DNA from: CAWHHZ01 sp963829355 | Lineage (GTDB): Bacteria; Acidobacteriota; Thermoanaerobaculia; Gp7-AA8; JAHWKK01 | DNA: 64,000 nucleotides | NCBI GenBank assembly: GCA_963829355.1 | Contig: CAWHHZ010000009.1 | Location: 248,001-312,000, forward strand | Reading direction: 5' to 3' | In this document: piece after piece, positions 27,397-36,709 of the stretch | How the letters are laid out: each line of letters begins with the position of its first letter | Numbering within the stretch: the first letter of the stretch is position 1 | Notes under the pieces: model-generated | Seen by the model: only the letters and a program-made list of their open reading frames with translations | The model's database searches: none | What the model was told of the DNA's origin: nothing | Translations under genes and position numbers: made by a program

Positions 27397-28323
27397 ATGG
27401 ACGTGAGTGCAATTCCGGCAGGACAGCTGATCGGCTTTGAAGCGAGTGACGGGGTGGCTCTTTCGGGCATCCTCTACACGCCGCGGCGCAGCAGCGGCGA
27501 CGTGATCGTCTTCCTCCACGGAAACGGCGACTCCTCCGTCTTCCGTTCGAGCCGCACCAACGCACTCGCGGATGGACTCACCCGGCAGGGAGTCGCCTTC
27601 TTTCCGTTCGACAACCGCGGCGCCGGCCTGCTGCGCTGGCTGAAACGGCGCAACGATGGCGAGACAGAGTACCTGACTGGCGGCATGACACACGAGATCA
27701 TCCACGATTGTGTGTACGACATCGAAGGAGCGATCCGTTTCGTTCGCAGTCTCGGCTACCGGCGCGTTCATCTCGCCGGACACTCCTCCGGCGCAAACAA
27801 GATCGTTCTCTACCATTCGCTCCGGCCGCGGAACCGGATCTCGAGCTACGCTCTGCTTGCACCCGGCGATGACACGGGGCTCTACTACAGGGAACTGGGA
27901 CCGCGAAGATTCGCCCGTGCGCTCGATCGCTGCAAAGCGGAGATCGAGAAGGGAAACGGGGATCGTCCTGCCCCGTCCGGCTGGTCGCCGTTCCCGATCA
28001 GCTATCGATCGTTGTACGACACGTTGAATCCTGACGGCGATTACAATATTTTTCCATTTATGGAGGAGCTGGAGGACATACGACTTTCGCAAAAATCTCC
28101 GTTCGTTGAGTTCTCCCGCATCCGCAAGAGAACTCTCATCGCGTATGGCAGCGAAGACGAGTTCTGTGTCGCAGGTGCCCGGCAGTGCGCAGACGTTCTA
28201 ATGAGAAAATTCGGAGCGCCCTCTAAACTCGAGACCGTCATCATCGAAGGCGCGGACCACGGCTTCCGTGGGGCTCATGACCGACTCGCGAAGGAGCTCG
28301 CTTCGCACGTCATGCAAAAATAG
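27397..28323 (+). CDS. Alpha/beta hydrolase
   Basis: This 308-residue serine hydrolase has the oxyanion segment VIVFLHGNGDSS, the nucleophile elbow HLAGHSSGANKIV, the late Asp in LIAYGSEDEFC and the His in EGADHGFRG. The full triad is thus visible. There is no signal peptide. The substrate is unknown; related proteins include fused esterase/thioesterase and DUF1749-like hydrolases. It is followed after 33 bases by the GGDEF-EAL gene on the same strand. Confidence 0.85.
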   Translation: MDVSAIPAGQLIGFEASDGVALSGILYTPRRSSGDVIVFLHGNGDSSVFRSSRTNALADGLTRQGVAFFPFDNRGAGLLRWLKRRNDGETEYLTGGMTHEIIHDCVYDIEGAIRFVRSLGYRRVHLAGHSSGANKIVLYHSLRPRNRISSYALLAPGDDTGLYYRELGPRRFARALDRCKAEIEKGNGDRPAPSGWSPFPISYRSLYDTLNPDGDYNIFPFMEELEDIRLSQKSPFVEFSRIRKRTLIAYGSEDEFCVAGARQCADVLMRKFGAPSKLETVIIEGADHGFRGAHDRLAKELASHVMQK

Positions 28324-28356
28324 ACTCCTGCCTGCAGTAGGACGATAATCTATTCG

Positions 28357-30744
28357 ATGACCTCAGCCCTCCCCAGTGCGTTCCTTGCCGCCCCATGCTT
28401 CCTGGTCTCCGCGGCGGCGGGTGTGCTCGGACTGAGTCTGGCGATCCGTGACCGCGGTCGCAGGTCGAATGCTCCGCTGATTTTCCTGCTCTTTCTCGTC
28501 TCCCTGTGGCTCGTCTCCAAGGGTGCAGTCATCATTGCCGCCGGTCCGACCGAGGCGCTCTTCTGGACACGGATCGCCTTTGCGGTTCTGCCGCTCATGC
28601 CGTTCGCGCTATGGCAATTCATCGTGACCCTTCTGGGACCGACACCGCTCGAGCGCACTCTGTTTCCTCTGATATGGATTGCAGCAGTCATTCTTCTCGC
28701 GTGGGGGCAGGCTGGAGCCTCACTCGTCGAGGCGATCGAGAGACGGCCGTGGGGGTTCTACTGGACACTCGGCGATGGACAATTTCTTCTGATCGCGATC
28801 TTTCTCCTGACGTTGGTCGTCACGATCGCCCGCCTTGCCGGCTCGTGGCGGTCGATACGACCCCGGGTCTCGATCAGAAACCTGCGTCAGATCGCAACCG
28901 CAGTCCTGGCCGGCTCTGTGGCTCTGATCGACTTCCTGCCCGCGGCGGGCTCTGAGTTCCCTCCGCTGGGAGCCATTCCGATCGGAGTCGCCCTGTCGAT
29001 CCTCTATCCCGTTCTGTGGACTCGCCGATTCTCTGGAGTCGAGTCGGCATTCTCCTCGTCGAGAATCATGAACACGATGCAGGGCGCTGTCCTCGTCGTG
29101 GATCTCGATGGCGATGTGAGGCTCGCCAACCGGGCCGCAGCCGAGATGCTCGGTGTCGATCGCAAGACGCTGCGCAAATCGAAAATCACAGACCTGATCG
29201 AATCTCCCCGCAACGTCGGCCCCGCTTCCGACACGCTGATGCGCGGCGACTCCTTCAACGACCGCCCGATGTTGTGGAGAAAAAAAACGGGGGGAAGCAT
29301 CCAGGTCACCGTCTCCGCCTCGATGCTGCGTGACCAGCAGGGTCTGCCGGCGGGACTGATCTATCTGGCGATGCCGATCTCTGACCCTTCCCGCGCCGAT
29401 CAGGTCGCGTACCAGGCGTACCACGATTCTCTTACGGGGCTTCCGAACCGAAAGCTTTACTCCAATCAGGTCGAGGAAGGAATCGAGGCGTTCAGCAGAA
29501 AGGGCCGCATACCGGCGGTACTCTTCCTCGACATCGACAATTTCAAACTGATCAACGATTCGCTGGGACAGGCAGTCGGGGATCAGCTCCTCCAGTTGAT
29601 CGGACGCCGTCTCAAGCACGCATTGCGGGGCGATGACGTCGTGGCTCGAGTCGGTGGAGACGAGTTCGCGATTCTGGTCGATCTGCGATTCAAGGAAGAT
29701 CTCAAGATTGTCGGTACGAAGCTCCGCGAGACGTTCGAGGAGCCATTCATGATCGGGGACGAGGCTGTGTACGTCACGAGTTGTGCGGGCGCGGCACTCT
29801 GGCCCGATCACGGTGACGACGTCGATGAGCTTCTCCAGAATGCCGATGCGGCGCTTTCACAGGCGAGCAAGCTCGGAAGCGACAGGTTCGAGATCTTCGG
29901 TGCCTCGATCCGTCATGAGGCCGTACAGCGCTACAACGTCGCCTCGAATCTGAGAAAGGCTCTCGAAAATGACGAGTTCGAGCTCCACTACCAGCCGATC
30001 CTGGAGCTGACGACGGATCGTGTCGTCGGCGCCGAGGCGCTCATACGCTGGCGGAACGGTGACGCTCTTCTGGCGCCCGCGGAATTCGTGGGGATCGCTG
30101 AAGAGTCGGGGCTGATCCGCCAGATCGGAGGATGGGTCCTGGGCGAGGCGTGCCGGCGAGGCCGCGAGTGGGAGCTCGAGTTCGGCATCAGCAAGCTGTC
30201 GGTGAATCTTTCGGCCTCTCAGATGGAGGATCATTCCCTTGCGGAGGTCCTGGCCTCCGAGCTGTCGAGGAGCGGATTGAGTCCGGGGATTCTGGAGCTC
30301 GAAATCACCGAGACGACAGCGATGGCCGACTTCGAACAGACCATCTATCTCCTCGATGAGCTCAAGGAGATCGGTGTCTCTCTCGCGATAGATGACTTCG
30401 GAACCGGCTACTCGTCACTCAGCTATCTCCAGCGATTCCCGATCGATCTGCTCAAGATCGATCAAAGCTTCGTGCGGGAGCTCTCACCAATCAATCGCGA
30501 GAGCCCGATCATCTCCGCCACGATCGCAATCGCACGGGCGCTCGGTCTCGAGGTGACGGCCGAAGGCGTCGAGAATCGATTTCAGCTCGCGTTCCTGCGG
30601 ATCGAACGGTGCCGTTATGTGCAGGGCTTCGGCATCAGTCACCCGCTCCCCGCCAAGGCCTTCAGCGCATTTCTCAGAAATCCAGCCTACCCTCTGCAGT
30701 TTCCCGATCTCGACGAGACTCGTCCGTTCGCCACGACTCGTTGA
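28357..30744 (+). CDS. Membrane-anchored PAS-GGDEF-EAL cyclic di-GMP protein
   Basis: This 795-residue protein has about seven N-terminal membrane helices (to about residue 225), a PAS domain (about 230-345), a GGDEF domain (about 355-510) and an EAL domain (about 530-780). The GGDEF site is intact (VARVGGDEFAILV) with an RGDD inhibitory-site motif five residues before it. The EAL site is also intact: GAEALIRW, LELEITETTAM, DDFGTGYSSLSYL, LLKIDQSFV. It could both make and break cyclic di-GMP. The stop codon (30742-30744) is the first unit of an octamer array. Confidence 0.93.
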   Translation: MTSALPSAFLAAPCFLVSAAAGVLGLSLAIRDRGRRSNAPLIFLLFLVSLWLVSKGAVIIAAGPTEALFWTRIAFAVLPLMPFALWQFIVTLLGPTPLERTLFPLIWIAAVILLAWGQAGASLVEAIERRPWGFYWTLGDGQFLLIAIFLLTLVVTIARLAGSWRSIRPRVSIRNLRQIATAVLAGSVALIDFLPAAGSEFPPLGAIPIGVALSILYPVLWTRRFSGVESAFSSSRIMNTMQGAVLVVDLDGDVRLANRAAAEMLGVDRKTLRKSKITDLIESPRNVGPASDTLMRGDSFNDRPMLWRKKTGGSIQVTVSASMLRDQQGLPAGLIYLAMPISDPSRADQVAYQAYHDSLTGLPNRKLYSNQVEEGIEAFSRKGRIPAVLFLDIDNFKLINDSLGQAVGDQLLQLIGRRLKHALRGDDVVARVGGDEFAILVDLRFKEDLKIVGTKLRETFEEPFMIGDEAVYVTSCAGAALWPDHGDDVDELLQNADAALSQASKLGSDRFEIFGASIRHEAVQRYNVASNLRKALENDEFELHYQPILELTTDRVVGAEALIRWRNGDALLAPAEFVGIAEESGLIRQIGGWVLGEACRRGREWELEFGISKLSVNLSASQMEDHSLAEVLASELSRSGLSPGILELEITETTAMADFEQTIYLLDELKEIGVSLAIDDFGTGYSSLSYLQRFPIDLLKIDQSFVRELSPINRESPIISATIAIARALGLEVTAEGVENRFQLAFLRIERCRYVQGFGISHPLPAKAFSAFLRNPAYPLQFPDLDETRPFATTR

Positions 30745-31048
30745 GTCGTTGAGTCGTTGAGTCATTGGGTCGTTGAGTCGTTGGGCCCTTGAGTCATTGA
30801 GTCATTGAGTCGTTGAGTGCGTTGGGGCGTTGGTCTTTGTTCCTTGGTCCTGGATTCTTGGCCGTTGGGTCCTGCCTCGCTGTGAGTCAGCTATCTGCTC
30901 AATCGCCTTCCTGCGATTGGACTGTCTCTTCCAGGAGAGACCCCGGACCTCTCCCCTCGCAGATACTTCTTCGATACGCCGGAAAGCTCCAGCAATGACT
31001 CAAAGACTCAATGACTCAATGACTCAACGACTCAACCACTCAATGACC
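30735..31048. repeat. Composite element: facing GAGTC octamer arrays
   Basis: The left array (30735-30832) repeats GAGTCGTT/GAGTCATT on the plus strand. The right array (30992-31048) has seven units of the inverse form CAATGACT. The 159 bases between are not a REP palindrome and show no gene. The arrays separate two convergent genes, and each reads TGAGTC in the sense of the gene it follows. Confidence 0.85.
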
Positions 31049-31058
31049 CGCCTCCCCC

Positions 31059-31295
31059 CTATCCCCCAATCACTCTCATCTCTTTCAGTTGATCGAGACG
31101 AAGTTTCACCGATTCGCTCGGTGTGACGAATCGCACGAATTCTTCTCCATCCGCGCTGTAGACGTCTTTGACTTTCCCTCGCTGGTGCTGCCTTTCTCCG
31201 TTCATTTCGAACTCGAGCTCGACCTCCTGCTGCTTCGTGGCGGCGGCGGTCAGCTCATCATGAAAATCGCACGATACTGGCTTGTAATCACTCAT
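31059..31295 (-). CDS. Rof-like Rho-binding antiterminator
   Basis: This 78-residue protein starts MSDYKPVSCDFHDELTAAAT and has a compact Sm-like beta fold (QQEVELEFEMNGERQHQRGK, EEFVRFVTPSESVKLRLDQL). This layout matches the Rof/YaeO family, which binds Rho and inhibits termination. Similarity is seen mainly in the N-terminal YxPxxCDxxDxLE-like stretch and in the overall length. A function on Rho here is inferred from the family. Confidence 0.7.
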   Translation of the reverse strand: MSDYKPVSCDFHDELTAAATKQQEVELEFEMNGERQHQRGKVKDVYSADGEEFVRFVTPSESVKLRLDQLKEMRVIGG

Positions 31296-31364
31296 TGAAC
31301 CTCCTATTGCATCAGGTTTGCTGCATGCTGACTGTTGCGCATTCCACGCCAGAGAGGAGAAGTG

Positions 31365-32168
31365 ATGAGCGAAGAGAAGAACGCGGAGGGGGCGGTCAGT
31401 TCCGAAGAAGCGAGGGAAACACGGGAACGTTGGCGACTTCTCATACAGCTGGAGAGCCTGCTCGAAGGACCCATGGTCATCCTCGGCTTCATCTGGCTCG
31501 CGCTTCTGATCATCGAGCTGTGGCGTGGGCTCAATCCGCTCCTTCAGGGAATCGTAACCGCGATCTGGATCATCTTCATCATCGACTTCCTCATCAAGCT
31601 CGTCATCGCGCCACGGAAGAAGCGATTCCTGACGCGCAACTGGCTGACGATGATTGCTCTGGTCGTTCCCGCGCTCCGGATCGCCAGAATCGGGAGTGCG
31701 TTCAGGTTCCTTCGAGCGGGCCGCGCGGCCGGCGGGATACGGCTGGTACGCATCGTGGGGTCGATGAACAGGGGTCTCCGCACCTTGCGCCGAACCATGA
31801 CTCGCCGCAGCTTCGGTTACGTGATGCTCGCCACGGTCATGGTCGCGCTGGTAGGTGCTCTGTCGATTCGCGCGCTCGAAGGAGGCTCATTCCAAAGTTT
31901 CGGTGCGGCTCTCTGGTGGACCCTGATGATCCTGATCACGCTGCCGACCGGCACCTGGCCCGAAACATCTGAAGGACGCACGATCGCCTTCATCCTCGCT
32001 CTGTACGGCTTCGCAATGTTCGGCTACATCACGGCGATGCTGGCGTCATGGTTCGTCGGCCAGGACGAAGAGGAAAACCGGCGCGAGCAGGAGATCCTGA
32101 GCGTCGTCAGATCCCTCGAGCAGGAGGTCGTCGCGCTGCGGGCACAGATCGGGAGAGAGAAGCGATAG
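31365..32168 (+). CDS. Voltage-gated-like ion transporter with unusual pore motif
   Basis: This 267-residue protein has an ion-transport domain. Helices include VILGFIWLALLIIELW and IVTAIWIIFIIDFLIKLVIA, then an Arg-rich S4-like stretch (ALRIARIGSAFRFLRAGRAA), two further helices, and a C-terminal coiled coil (EEENRREQEILSVVRSLEQE). The pore loop reads LWWTLMILITLPTGTWPETS where K+ channels have TVGYGD. A related TTMG-type loop occurs in other bacterial channels, so ion choice cannot be read off. The start ATG 31365 follows GAGAGGAGA. Confidence 0.8.
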   Translation: MSEEKNAEGAVSSEEARETRERWRLLIQLESLLEGPMVILGFIWLALLIIELWRGLNPLLQGIVTAIWIIFIIDFLIKLVIAPRKKRFLTRNWLTMIALVVPALRIARIGSAFRFLRAGRAAGGIRLVRIVGSMNRGLRTLRRTMTRRSFGYVMLATVMVALVGALSIRALEGGSFQSFGAALWWTLMILITLPTGTWPETSEGRTIAFILALYGFAMFGYITAMLASWFVGQDEEENRREQEILSVVRSLEQEVVALRAQIGREKR

Positions 32169-32239
32169 TTCGTGATCGTCGAAGGTAAGAGGCACAGCCG
32201 AAACTCCCTCGCGCTCTTGGAGAGGGGAACCCTGACGTC

Positions 32240-33583
32240 TCAACTCACCTGCGGAAACACTTCCCTCGTCAGATTCCGATGGCCGTCCTCGGTCACGACG
32301 ATGTTGTCCTCGATCCGGACGCCACCATACTTCCGGAACCTGTCCACCTTCTCCCAGTTCACCGAAGCCGTGTGCTCGCCACGCCGGAGCTCACCCAGAA
32401 GCGAGTCGATGAAGTAGAGACCCGGCTCAATGGTGAACACCTGCCGCGGCTCGACGACACGCGTGAGCCGAAGGAAAGGGTGCCCTTCCGGTTTCGGGAT
32501 CGGCGTTCCGTCCCGGTCCGACGCAAAGCCGCTGACGTCGTGCACCTGAAGACCGATGTAATGCCCGATCCCGTGCGGGAAGAAGAAGCCAGACACGCCG
32601 CTCGAGACCATCAGTTCCGGGTCCATCGAGACGAAGTTCATCTCCTCGAGAATCGCCGCGATCCGGCGGTGTGCGTCGAGATGAACATCCCGGTAGTCGA
32701 CTCCCGGCCTGACACCACTGCACATCGCGAGCTGGGCCGAGTCCATCTTCGAGATCAATTCGCTGAACTCGTCGTCGTCCTCGATCGACCAGGTACGTGT
32801 GATGTCGGAGGCATAACCGTTGAACGACGCGCCCGCATCGATGAGAAAGGAGGCGAGGTTCTTGCGCATCCTGTCGCGGTTCTGCACCTGGTAGTGCAGT
32901 ACCGACGCGTTTTCATTGATTGCGATGATGTTTCCGTACGGCACGGAAGTCTCGTTCTGCTCGGTCGCGGCAAGATACTCGAGGTGAATCTCGAACTCCG
33001 ACGCGCCGGAAAGAAATGCGTCGCGTGCGACGATGTGCCCCCGTGCACCGATCTCATTCGCACGGCGTATGCACTCGATCTCGTAGTCCGTCTTCCAGGC
33101 ACGGTCGAAATGAAGACGCTCGACCAGACCGGGAGGGTTGGTGTCGGCTGCGAGCCACGGTTCAAAGCCGCCCTGCCATTCTCCGAGGAATGCGGTCTTG
33201 CGGGTTCCTCCGAGGAGATTCTCGATGCGCTCACGCGACTGTTTCTCATCACTCACGATATGGAGGTCGACGTGATCGACCCAGAAATCACTCGGCGTTT
33301 CCGGAGGCTTGTGCCAGTAGTCGACCGGCTGATGAAAGATCACCTCCGGGCGGCCCCCGGCGACATACACGACGAAACACTCGGGCTCATCGACGAGAGG
33401 CACCCACGTCTTGAAGTGAGGGTTCGTATAGAAGGGATAGGGCATATCGTCGAGAAAGCGCATCCTGAGCGCACCGCTGTAGATCACGACGGCTTCGTAG
33501 CCCGTTTCCTCCAGCGCCCGATCGAACCGGCGTTGCACTGTCTCGAGATGATTTCCGTAGAGCTCCGAAAGATCAGATTTCAT
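32240..33583 (-). CDS. pepQ: Xaa-Pro dipeptidase (M24 prolidase)
   Basis: This cytosolic metalloenzyme cuts Xaa-Pro dipeptides. It has 447 residues with an N-terminal creatinase-like domain and a C-terminal pita-bread domain. The metal ligands are in LIDAGASFNGYASDITRTW (two Asp), FFPHGIGHYIGLQVHD (His), FTIEPGLYF (Glu) and VRIEDNIVVT (Glu). Length and the N-terminal domain match bacterial PepQ. I start at ATG 33583, with GGAGGACC just upstream. Confidence 0.9.
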   Translation of the reverse strand: MKSDLSELYGNHLETVQRRFDRALEETGYEAVVIYSGALRMRFLDDMPYPFYTNPHFKTWVPLVDEPECFVVYVAGGRPEVIFHQPVDYWHKPPETPSDFWVDHVDLHIVSDEKQSRERIENLLGGTRKTAFLGEWQGGFEPWLAADTNPPGLVERLHFDRAWKTDYEIECIRRANEIGARGHIVARDAFLSGASEFEIHLEYLAATEQNETSVPYGNIIAINENASVLHYQVQNRDRMRKNLASFLIDAGASFNGYASDITRTWSIEDDDEFSELISKMDSAQLAMCSGVRPGVDYRDVHLDAHRRIAAILEEMNFVSMDPELMVSSGVSGFFFPHGIGHYIGLQVHDVSGFASDRDGTPIPKPEGHPFLRLTRVVEPRQVFTIEPGLYFIDSLLGELRRGEHTASVNWEKVDRFRKYGGVRIEDNIVVTEDGHRNLTREVFPQVS

Positions 33584-33672
33584 GAGTGGTCCTCCATCAG
33601 CGCCGAAGCATATCGGCACCGATCGATTCCGTCGAGGATCGTTGCAGCAGGTCCGCCCGGGCAGGACGAGAT

Positions 33673-35220
33673 TCAAAGCGCCGAGAAGAGATCGTCGAGC
33701 TCCTCCGAGTTGACTGGCTTTGTCAGATGCTCATCAAAGCCGGCGTCGAGCGCCTTTCGCCTGTCTTCCGGTTGACCATAGCCAGTCACGGCGACGAGGT
33801 AGGTCTCATTCCCTGTTGCCTCCCTCACCTGCCGCGCGACCTCATACCCGTCGACGCCGGGAAGTCCGATGTCGATCACCGCGACATCCGGCCGCTCTTC
33901 GCAGGCACGCGCGATGCCCGCGTCACCATCTTCCTCTTCGAGGACCTCGTGACCCGACCGTCGAAGGCGCGAGGCCAGAAGAGTTCGAATATCTTCATTG
34001 TCCTCGACGAGCAGAACACGCAGGGATTTTCTGTCAGGCTTCTCCTTCTCGTCGGCGACAGCGCTTCCTTCCTCTCGACCCTCGACTCTCTCGACGGCTG
34101 CAAGACGCACCGTAATCTTCGTCCCCTTACCGGTGCCATCGGAGTTCGCCTCGACCGATCCACCGTGGAGATCGACGAGACTCTTGACGAGGGTGAGCCC
34201 GATTCCGAGCCCCCCCTGATGCACGTCGGTGCGAGTTCCCGCCTGGGTAAAGAGCTCGAAAATATTTGGTAGCAAATCCGGGTCGATTCCGTCTCCGTCA
34301 TCACTCACTCTCAGAACGGCCTCTTTCCCCTCGTTGCCCGCGCTTACCGTGATCACGCCTCCGGTGCTGGTGTACTTGAGGGAGTTCGCGATCAGATTGA
34401 TCAGAACCTGCTCCATCCGGATCCCGTCGATTGAGACGAGCACAGGTTCCCCCGGCAAATCCATCTCGAGCTCTCTCGCGTCGCGACGCGCCGTAGGAAG
34501 CATCTCTCCCACGCAACGCTTGACGAGCTCGCGCAGATCGAGCACTTTCCTCTCGAGCACGATCTTGCCCCGTGTCACTCTGGAGATGTCGAGAAGATCA
34601 TCGACGAGTCGCTGCAGCCTTCTGCCTTGCCGTCGAATCACTTCGAGCTTCTCGGCGACATCGTGTTCTACAGGCTCCGCATCTTCCGAGGCCAGAACGA
34701 TCGCGTACAGAGGATTTCTCAGCTCGTGCCCCAGCATCGCGAGAAACTGGTCGCGCTCCCGGATCCGTTGTTCGAGCTCGTCGAGCAGATCCCTCACTTC
34801 ATACTGGTGCTGGCGCGCCCGCAGAACCGACCGCGCCGCACTCACGAGGGTGTTGATACGGATCGGACGATCGACCAGTGTCACATTGGCGCGCGAGGCG
34901 AATCCATTGAGTGCCTGGGGCCGGGTGCCGTAATCCGTCCTGGAGGTGAAGATCATGATTGGGAATTCCGACCATTTCGGCTGACGATCGAGGACGGTCT
35001 CGAGCTTGTCGATCGCTTCGGGAGTGAGCGCTTCCTCGGTGATGAGGGCCGAGCCGGCGCCGCGCTCGATTCCTCGGATCACATCCTCGATCGCCTCGCA
35101 CAACAGGCAATAGACGCCATTCTGCCCCAGGATCTCGCAGGCCAGCTCCGCATCGCGACCGATCGGAGCGAGCACGAGCACCTGATCCGCCAGACCCGGC
35201 TGGTCACTCAATCCGCTCAT
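33673..35220 (-). CDS. Hybrid histidine kinase coupled to KaiC
   Basis: This 515-residue protein has a receiver-like N-terminal domain (VLVLAPIGRDAELACEILG) and a HisKA domain (FLAMLGHELRNPLYAIVLAS). A HATPase domain follows (NLIANSLKYTSTGG, DDGDGID, GGLGIGLTLVKSLV), then a C-terminal receiver (VLLVEDNEDIRTLL, phospho-acceptor Asp in VAVIDIGLPGVDG, Lys in LTKPV). The N-terminal receiver-like part seems to lack the normal Asp pocket. The start ATG 35220 lies 17 bases inside the kaiC end, so the two are translated together. The kinase is likely the output or input arm of the KaiC unit. Confidence 0.9.
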   Translation of the reverse strand: MSGLSDQPGLADQVLVLAPIGRDAELACEILGQNGVYCLLCEAIEDVIRGIERGAGSALITEEALTPEAIDKLETVLDRQPKWSEFPIMIFTSRTDYGTRPQALNGFASRANVTLVDRPIRINTLVSAARSVLRARQHQYEVRDLLDELEQRIRERDQFLAMLGHELRNPLYAIVLASEDAEPVEHDVAEKLEVIRRQGRRLQRLVDDLLDISRVTRGKIVLERKVLDLRELVKRCVGEMLPTARRDARELEMDLPGEPVLVSIDGIRMEQVLINLIANSLKYTSTGGVITVSAGNEGKEAVLRVSDDGDGIDPDLLPNIFELFTQAGTRTDVHQGGLGIGLTLVKSLVDLHGGSVEANSDGTGKGTKITVRLAAVERVEGREEGSAVADEKEKPDRKSLRVLLVEDNEDIRTLLASRLRRSGHEVLEEEDGDAGIARACEERPDVAVIDIGLPGVDGYEVARQVREATGNETYLVAVTGYGQPEDRRKALDAGFDEHLTKPVNSEELDDLFSAL

Positions 35221-36709
35221 TGCCGACTTCCGGGGTCGAGTCCCCATCAAAAACGGGCGAACCTCCCAGAACCTCATGGAACAGCGCGAGCGGAGGACCG
35301 ACCTCAATCCCGTCGGAGCTCAGAATGAGCTCCCGGATCGTCGTCTCGTGCGGCCCTGTTCTCTTCTTGACCACAGAGATCGCCTTCCTGACGGTCCCCT
35401 TCACCTCGAAATATCGAAGGAGAACCACCGCATCCGCCAGGTAGCTGACATCGGTGTCCGCAACAGGCGTCGATGCAAACAGCCCGTGATGTGTCGACAC
35501 GAGGATCGTCGTGACCCCCTGCTGTCCGAGGTACGAGAGGAGCTCATGCAGCTGGACTGTGAGGAACTGCACGTTCGTCATCGAATTCGCATAGCCGTTG
35601 AGACTGTCGATGACCACGATTTTGATCCCCTGCTCATCGACCATCGTCTTGATCAGGTGAGCGAATTCTCCGGGCATCAGTTCAGCGGGGTCGACCTGCT
35701 GGAGATGGATATTTCCGCTTTCGATCTGCTCGGCGAGACCAATACCGAGGGAGCGCGAGCGTTCGAGGGCTGTTGAGGTACTTTCGTCGAACGTAAAGAT
35801 CGCCGCCTTCTCTCCCCTCCTGGCGGCCGCCACCGCGTACAGTGTCGAGAGCGATGACTTACCGACTCCCGACGCACCGGCAAACAGCGTGCTGGTACGA
35901 CGGTGCAACCCACCACCGAGGAGGTTGTCGATCTCGTCCACTCCCGACGAGATCGTCTCGAGAGGGGCGTGATCTCCTCTCGATTCAGCCGCGATGAGAC
36001 GGGGATAGATCTTGACTCCGCCGGTCAGGATGTTCATCTCATGGAAGCCGCCCCGGAACTGCACCCCCCGGATTTTGACCACCCGCATTTTTCGACGAAC
36101 CGTGCCGTAGATCGGAGCTTCGTGAAACAACTCGATCACGCCGCTCGGCACGCTCTGCATCTGAATGTCGTCGGTGTAGGTCCGATCGTCCAACAACAGG
36201 ACTGTCGCATTGGTGCCTGTCAGGTATTGCTTGAACGCCAGCACCTGCCGCCTGTAACGCAGCGGGGTCTGTGCGAGCAGCCTGATTTCGGAGAGAGAAT
36301 CGAGCACGATGCGCTGCGGCTTGACCTCCTCGATCTTGTTCAGCAGCAGCTTCATGGTCTCGGCGAGCTCGATCTCCGACGGGTGGAAAAGCGTATTCTG
36401 GTCGTCGGGAAGCAGCGGGTTCTTCGCCAGCGGTGGCTCGAAGAGCTCGATATCCGAAAGATCCCAACCGTGAGAGCGGGCCACCTCGCCGAGCTCCTGA
36501 ACCGACTCTGACAGCGTCAGATAAAGAGTCTTCTCCCCCTGCCGTGCCCCCTCGAGGAGAAACTGCATGGCCATGGTCGTCTTGCCTGATCCGGGGTCTC
36601 CCTGAATCAGATATACATAGTTTTTGGGCAGGCCTCCGCCGACGACTTCATCGAGTCCCGGGACGCCCGTGGAAATCAGTCTCGTGATGTCCTGTGATGT
36701 AGGTTTCAT
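35204..36709 (-). CDS. KaiC-family double-domain ATPase
   Basis: This 501-residue RecA-like protein has two P-loops: GDPGSGKTT (residues 37-45) and GASGVGKSS (278-286). Walker B-like segments are RIVLDSLSEIRLLA and KIVVIDSLNGYAN. It is the length of cyanobacterial KaiC, but no kaiA or kaiB is nearby. Non-cyanobacterial KaiC paired with a hybrid kinase is a known arrangement, usually thought to serve stress or light-state signalling. I leave the symbol empty because a clock role is not supported. Confidence 0.9.
   Translation of the reverse strand: MKPTSQDITRLISTGVPGLDEVVGGGLPKNYVYLIQGDPGSGKTTMAMQFLLEGARQGEKTLYLTLSESVQELGEVARSHGWDLSDIELFEPPLAKNPLLPDDQNTLFHPSEIELAETMKLLLNKIEEVKPQRIVLDSLSEIRLLAQTPLRYRRQVLAFKQYLTGTNATVLLLDDRTYTDDIQMQSVPSGVIELFHEAPIYGTVRRKMRVVKIRGVQFRGGFHEMNILTGGVKIYPRLIAAESRGDHAPLETISSGVDEIDNLLGGGLHRRTSTLFAGASGVGKSSLSTLYAVAAARRGEKAAIFTFDESTSTALERSRSLGIGLAEQIESGNIHLQQVDPAELMPGEFAHLIKTMVDEQGIKIVVIDSLNGYANSMTNVQFLTVQLHELLSYLGQQGVTTILVSTHHGLFASTPVADTDVSYLADAVVLLRYFEVKGTVRKAISVVKKRTGPHETTIRELILSSDGIEVGPPLALFHEVLGGSPVFDGDSTPEVGNERIE

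Noticed and set aside
30735..31048. CRISPR array
   Set aside because: Units are 7-8 bases without unique spacers, and no cas genes are present.
32279..33775. 498-codon plus-strand frame across the prolidase gene
   Set aside because: It is antisense to a clear M24 peptidase with all metal ligands.
35204..36709. Circadian clock locus
   Set aside because: No kaiA or kaiB is nearby; a KaiC with a hybrid kinase is also common outside clocks.
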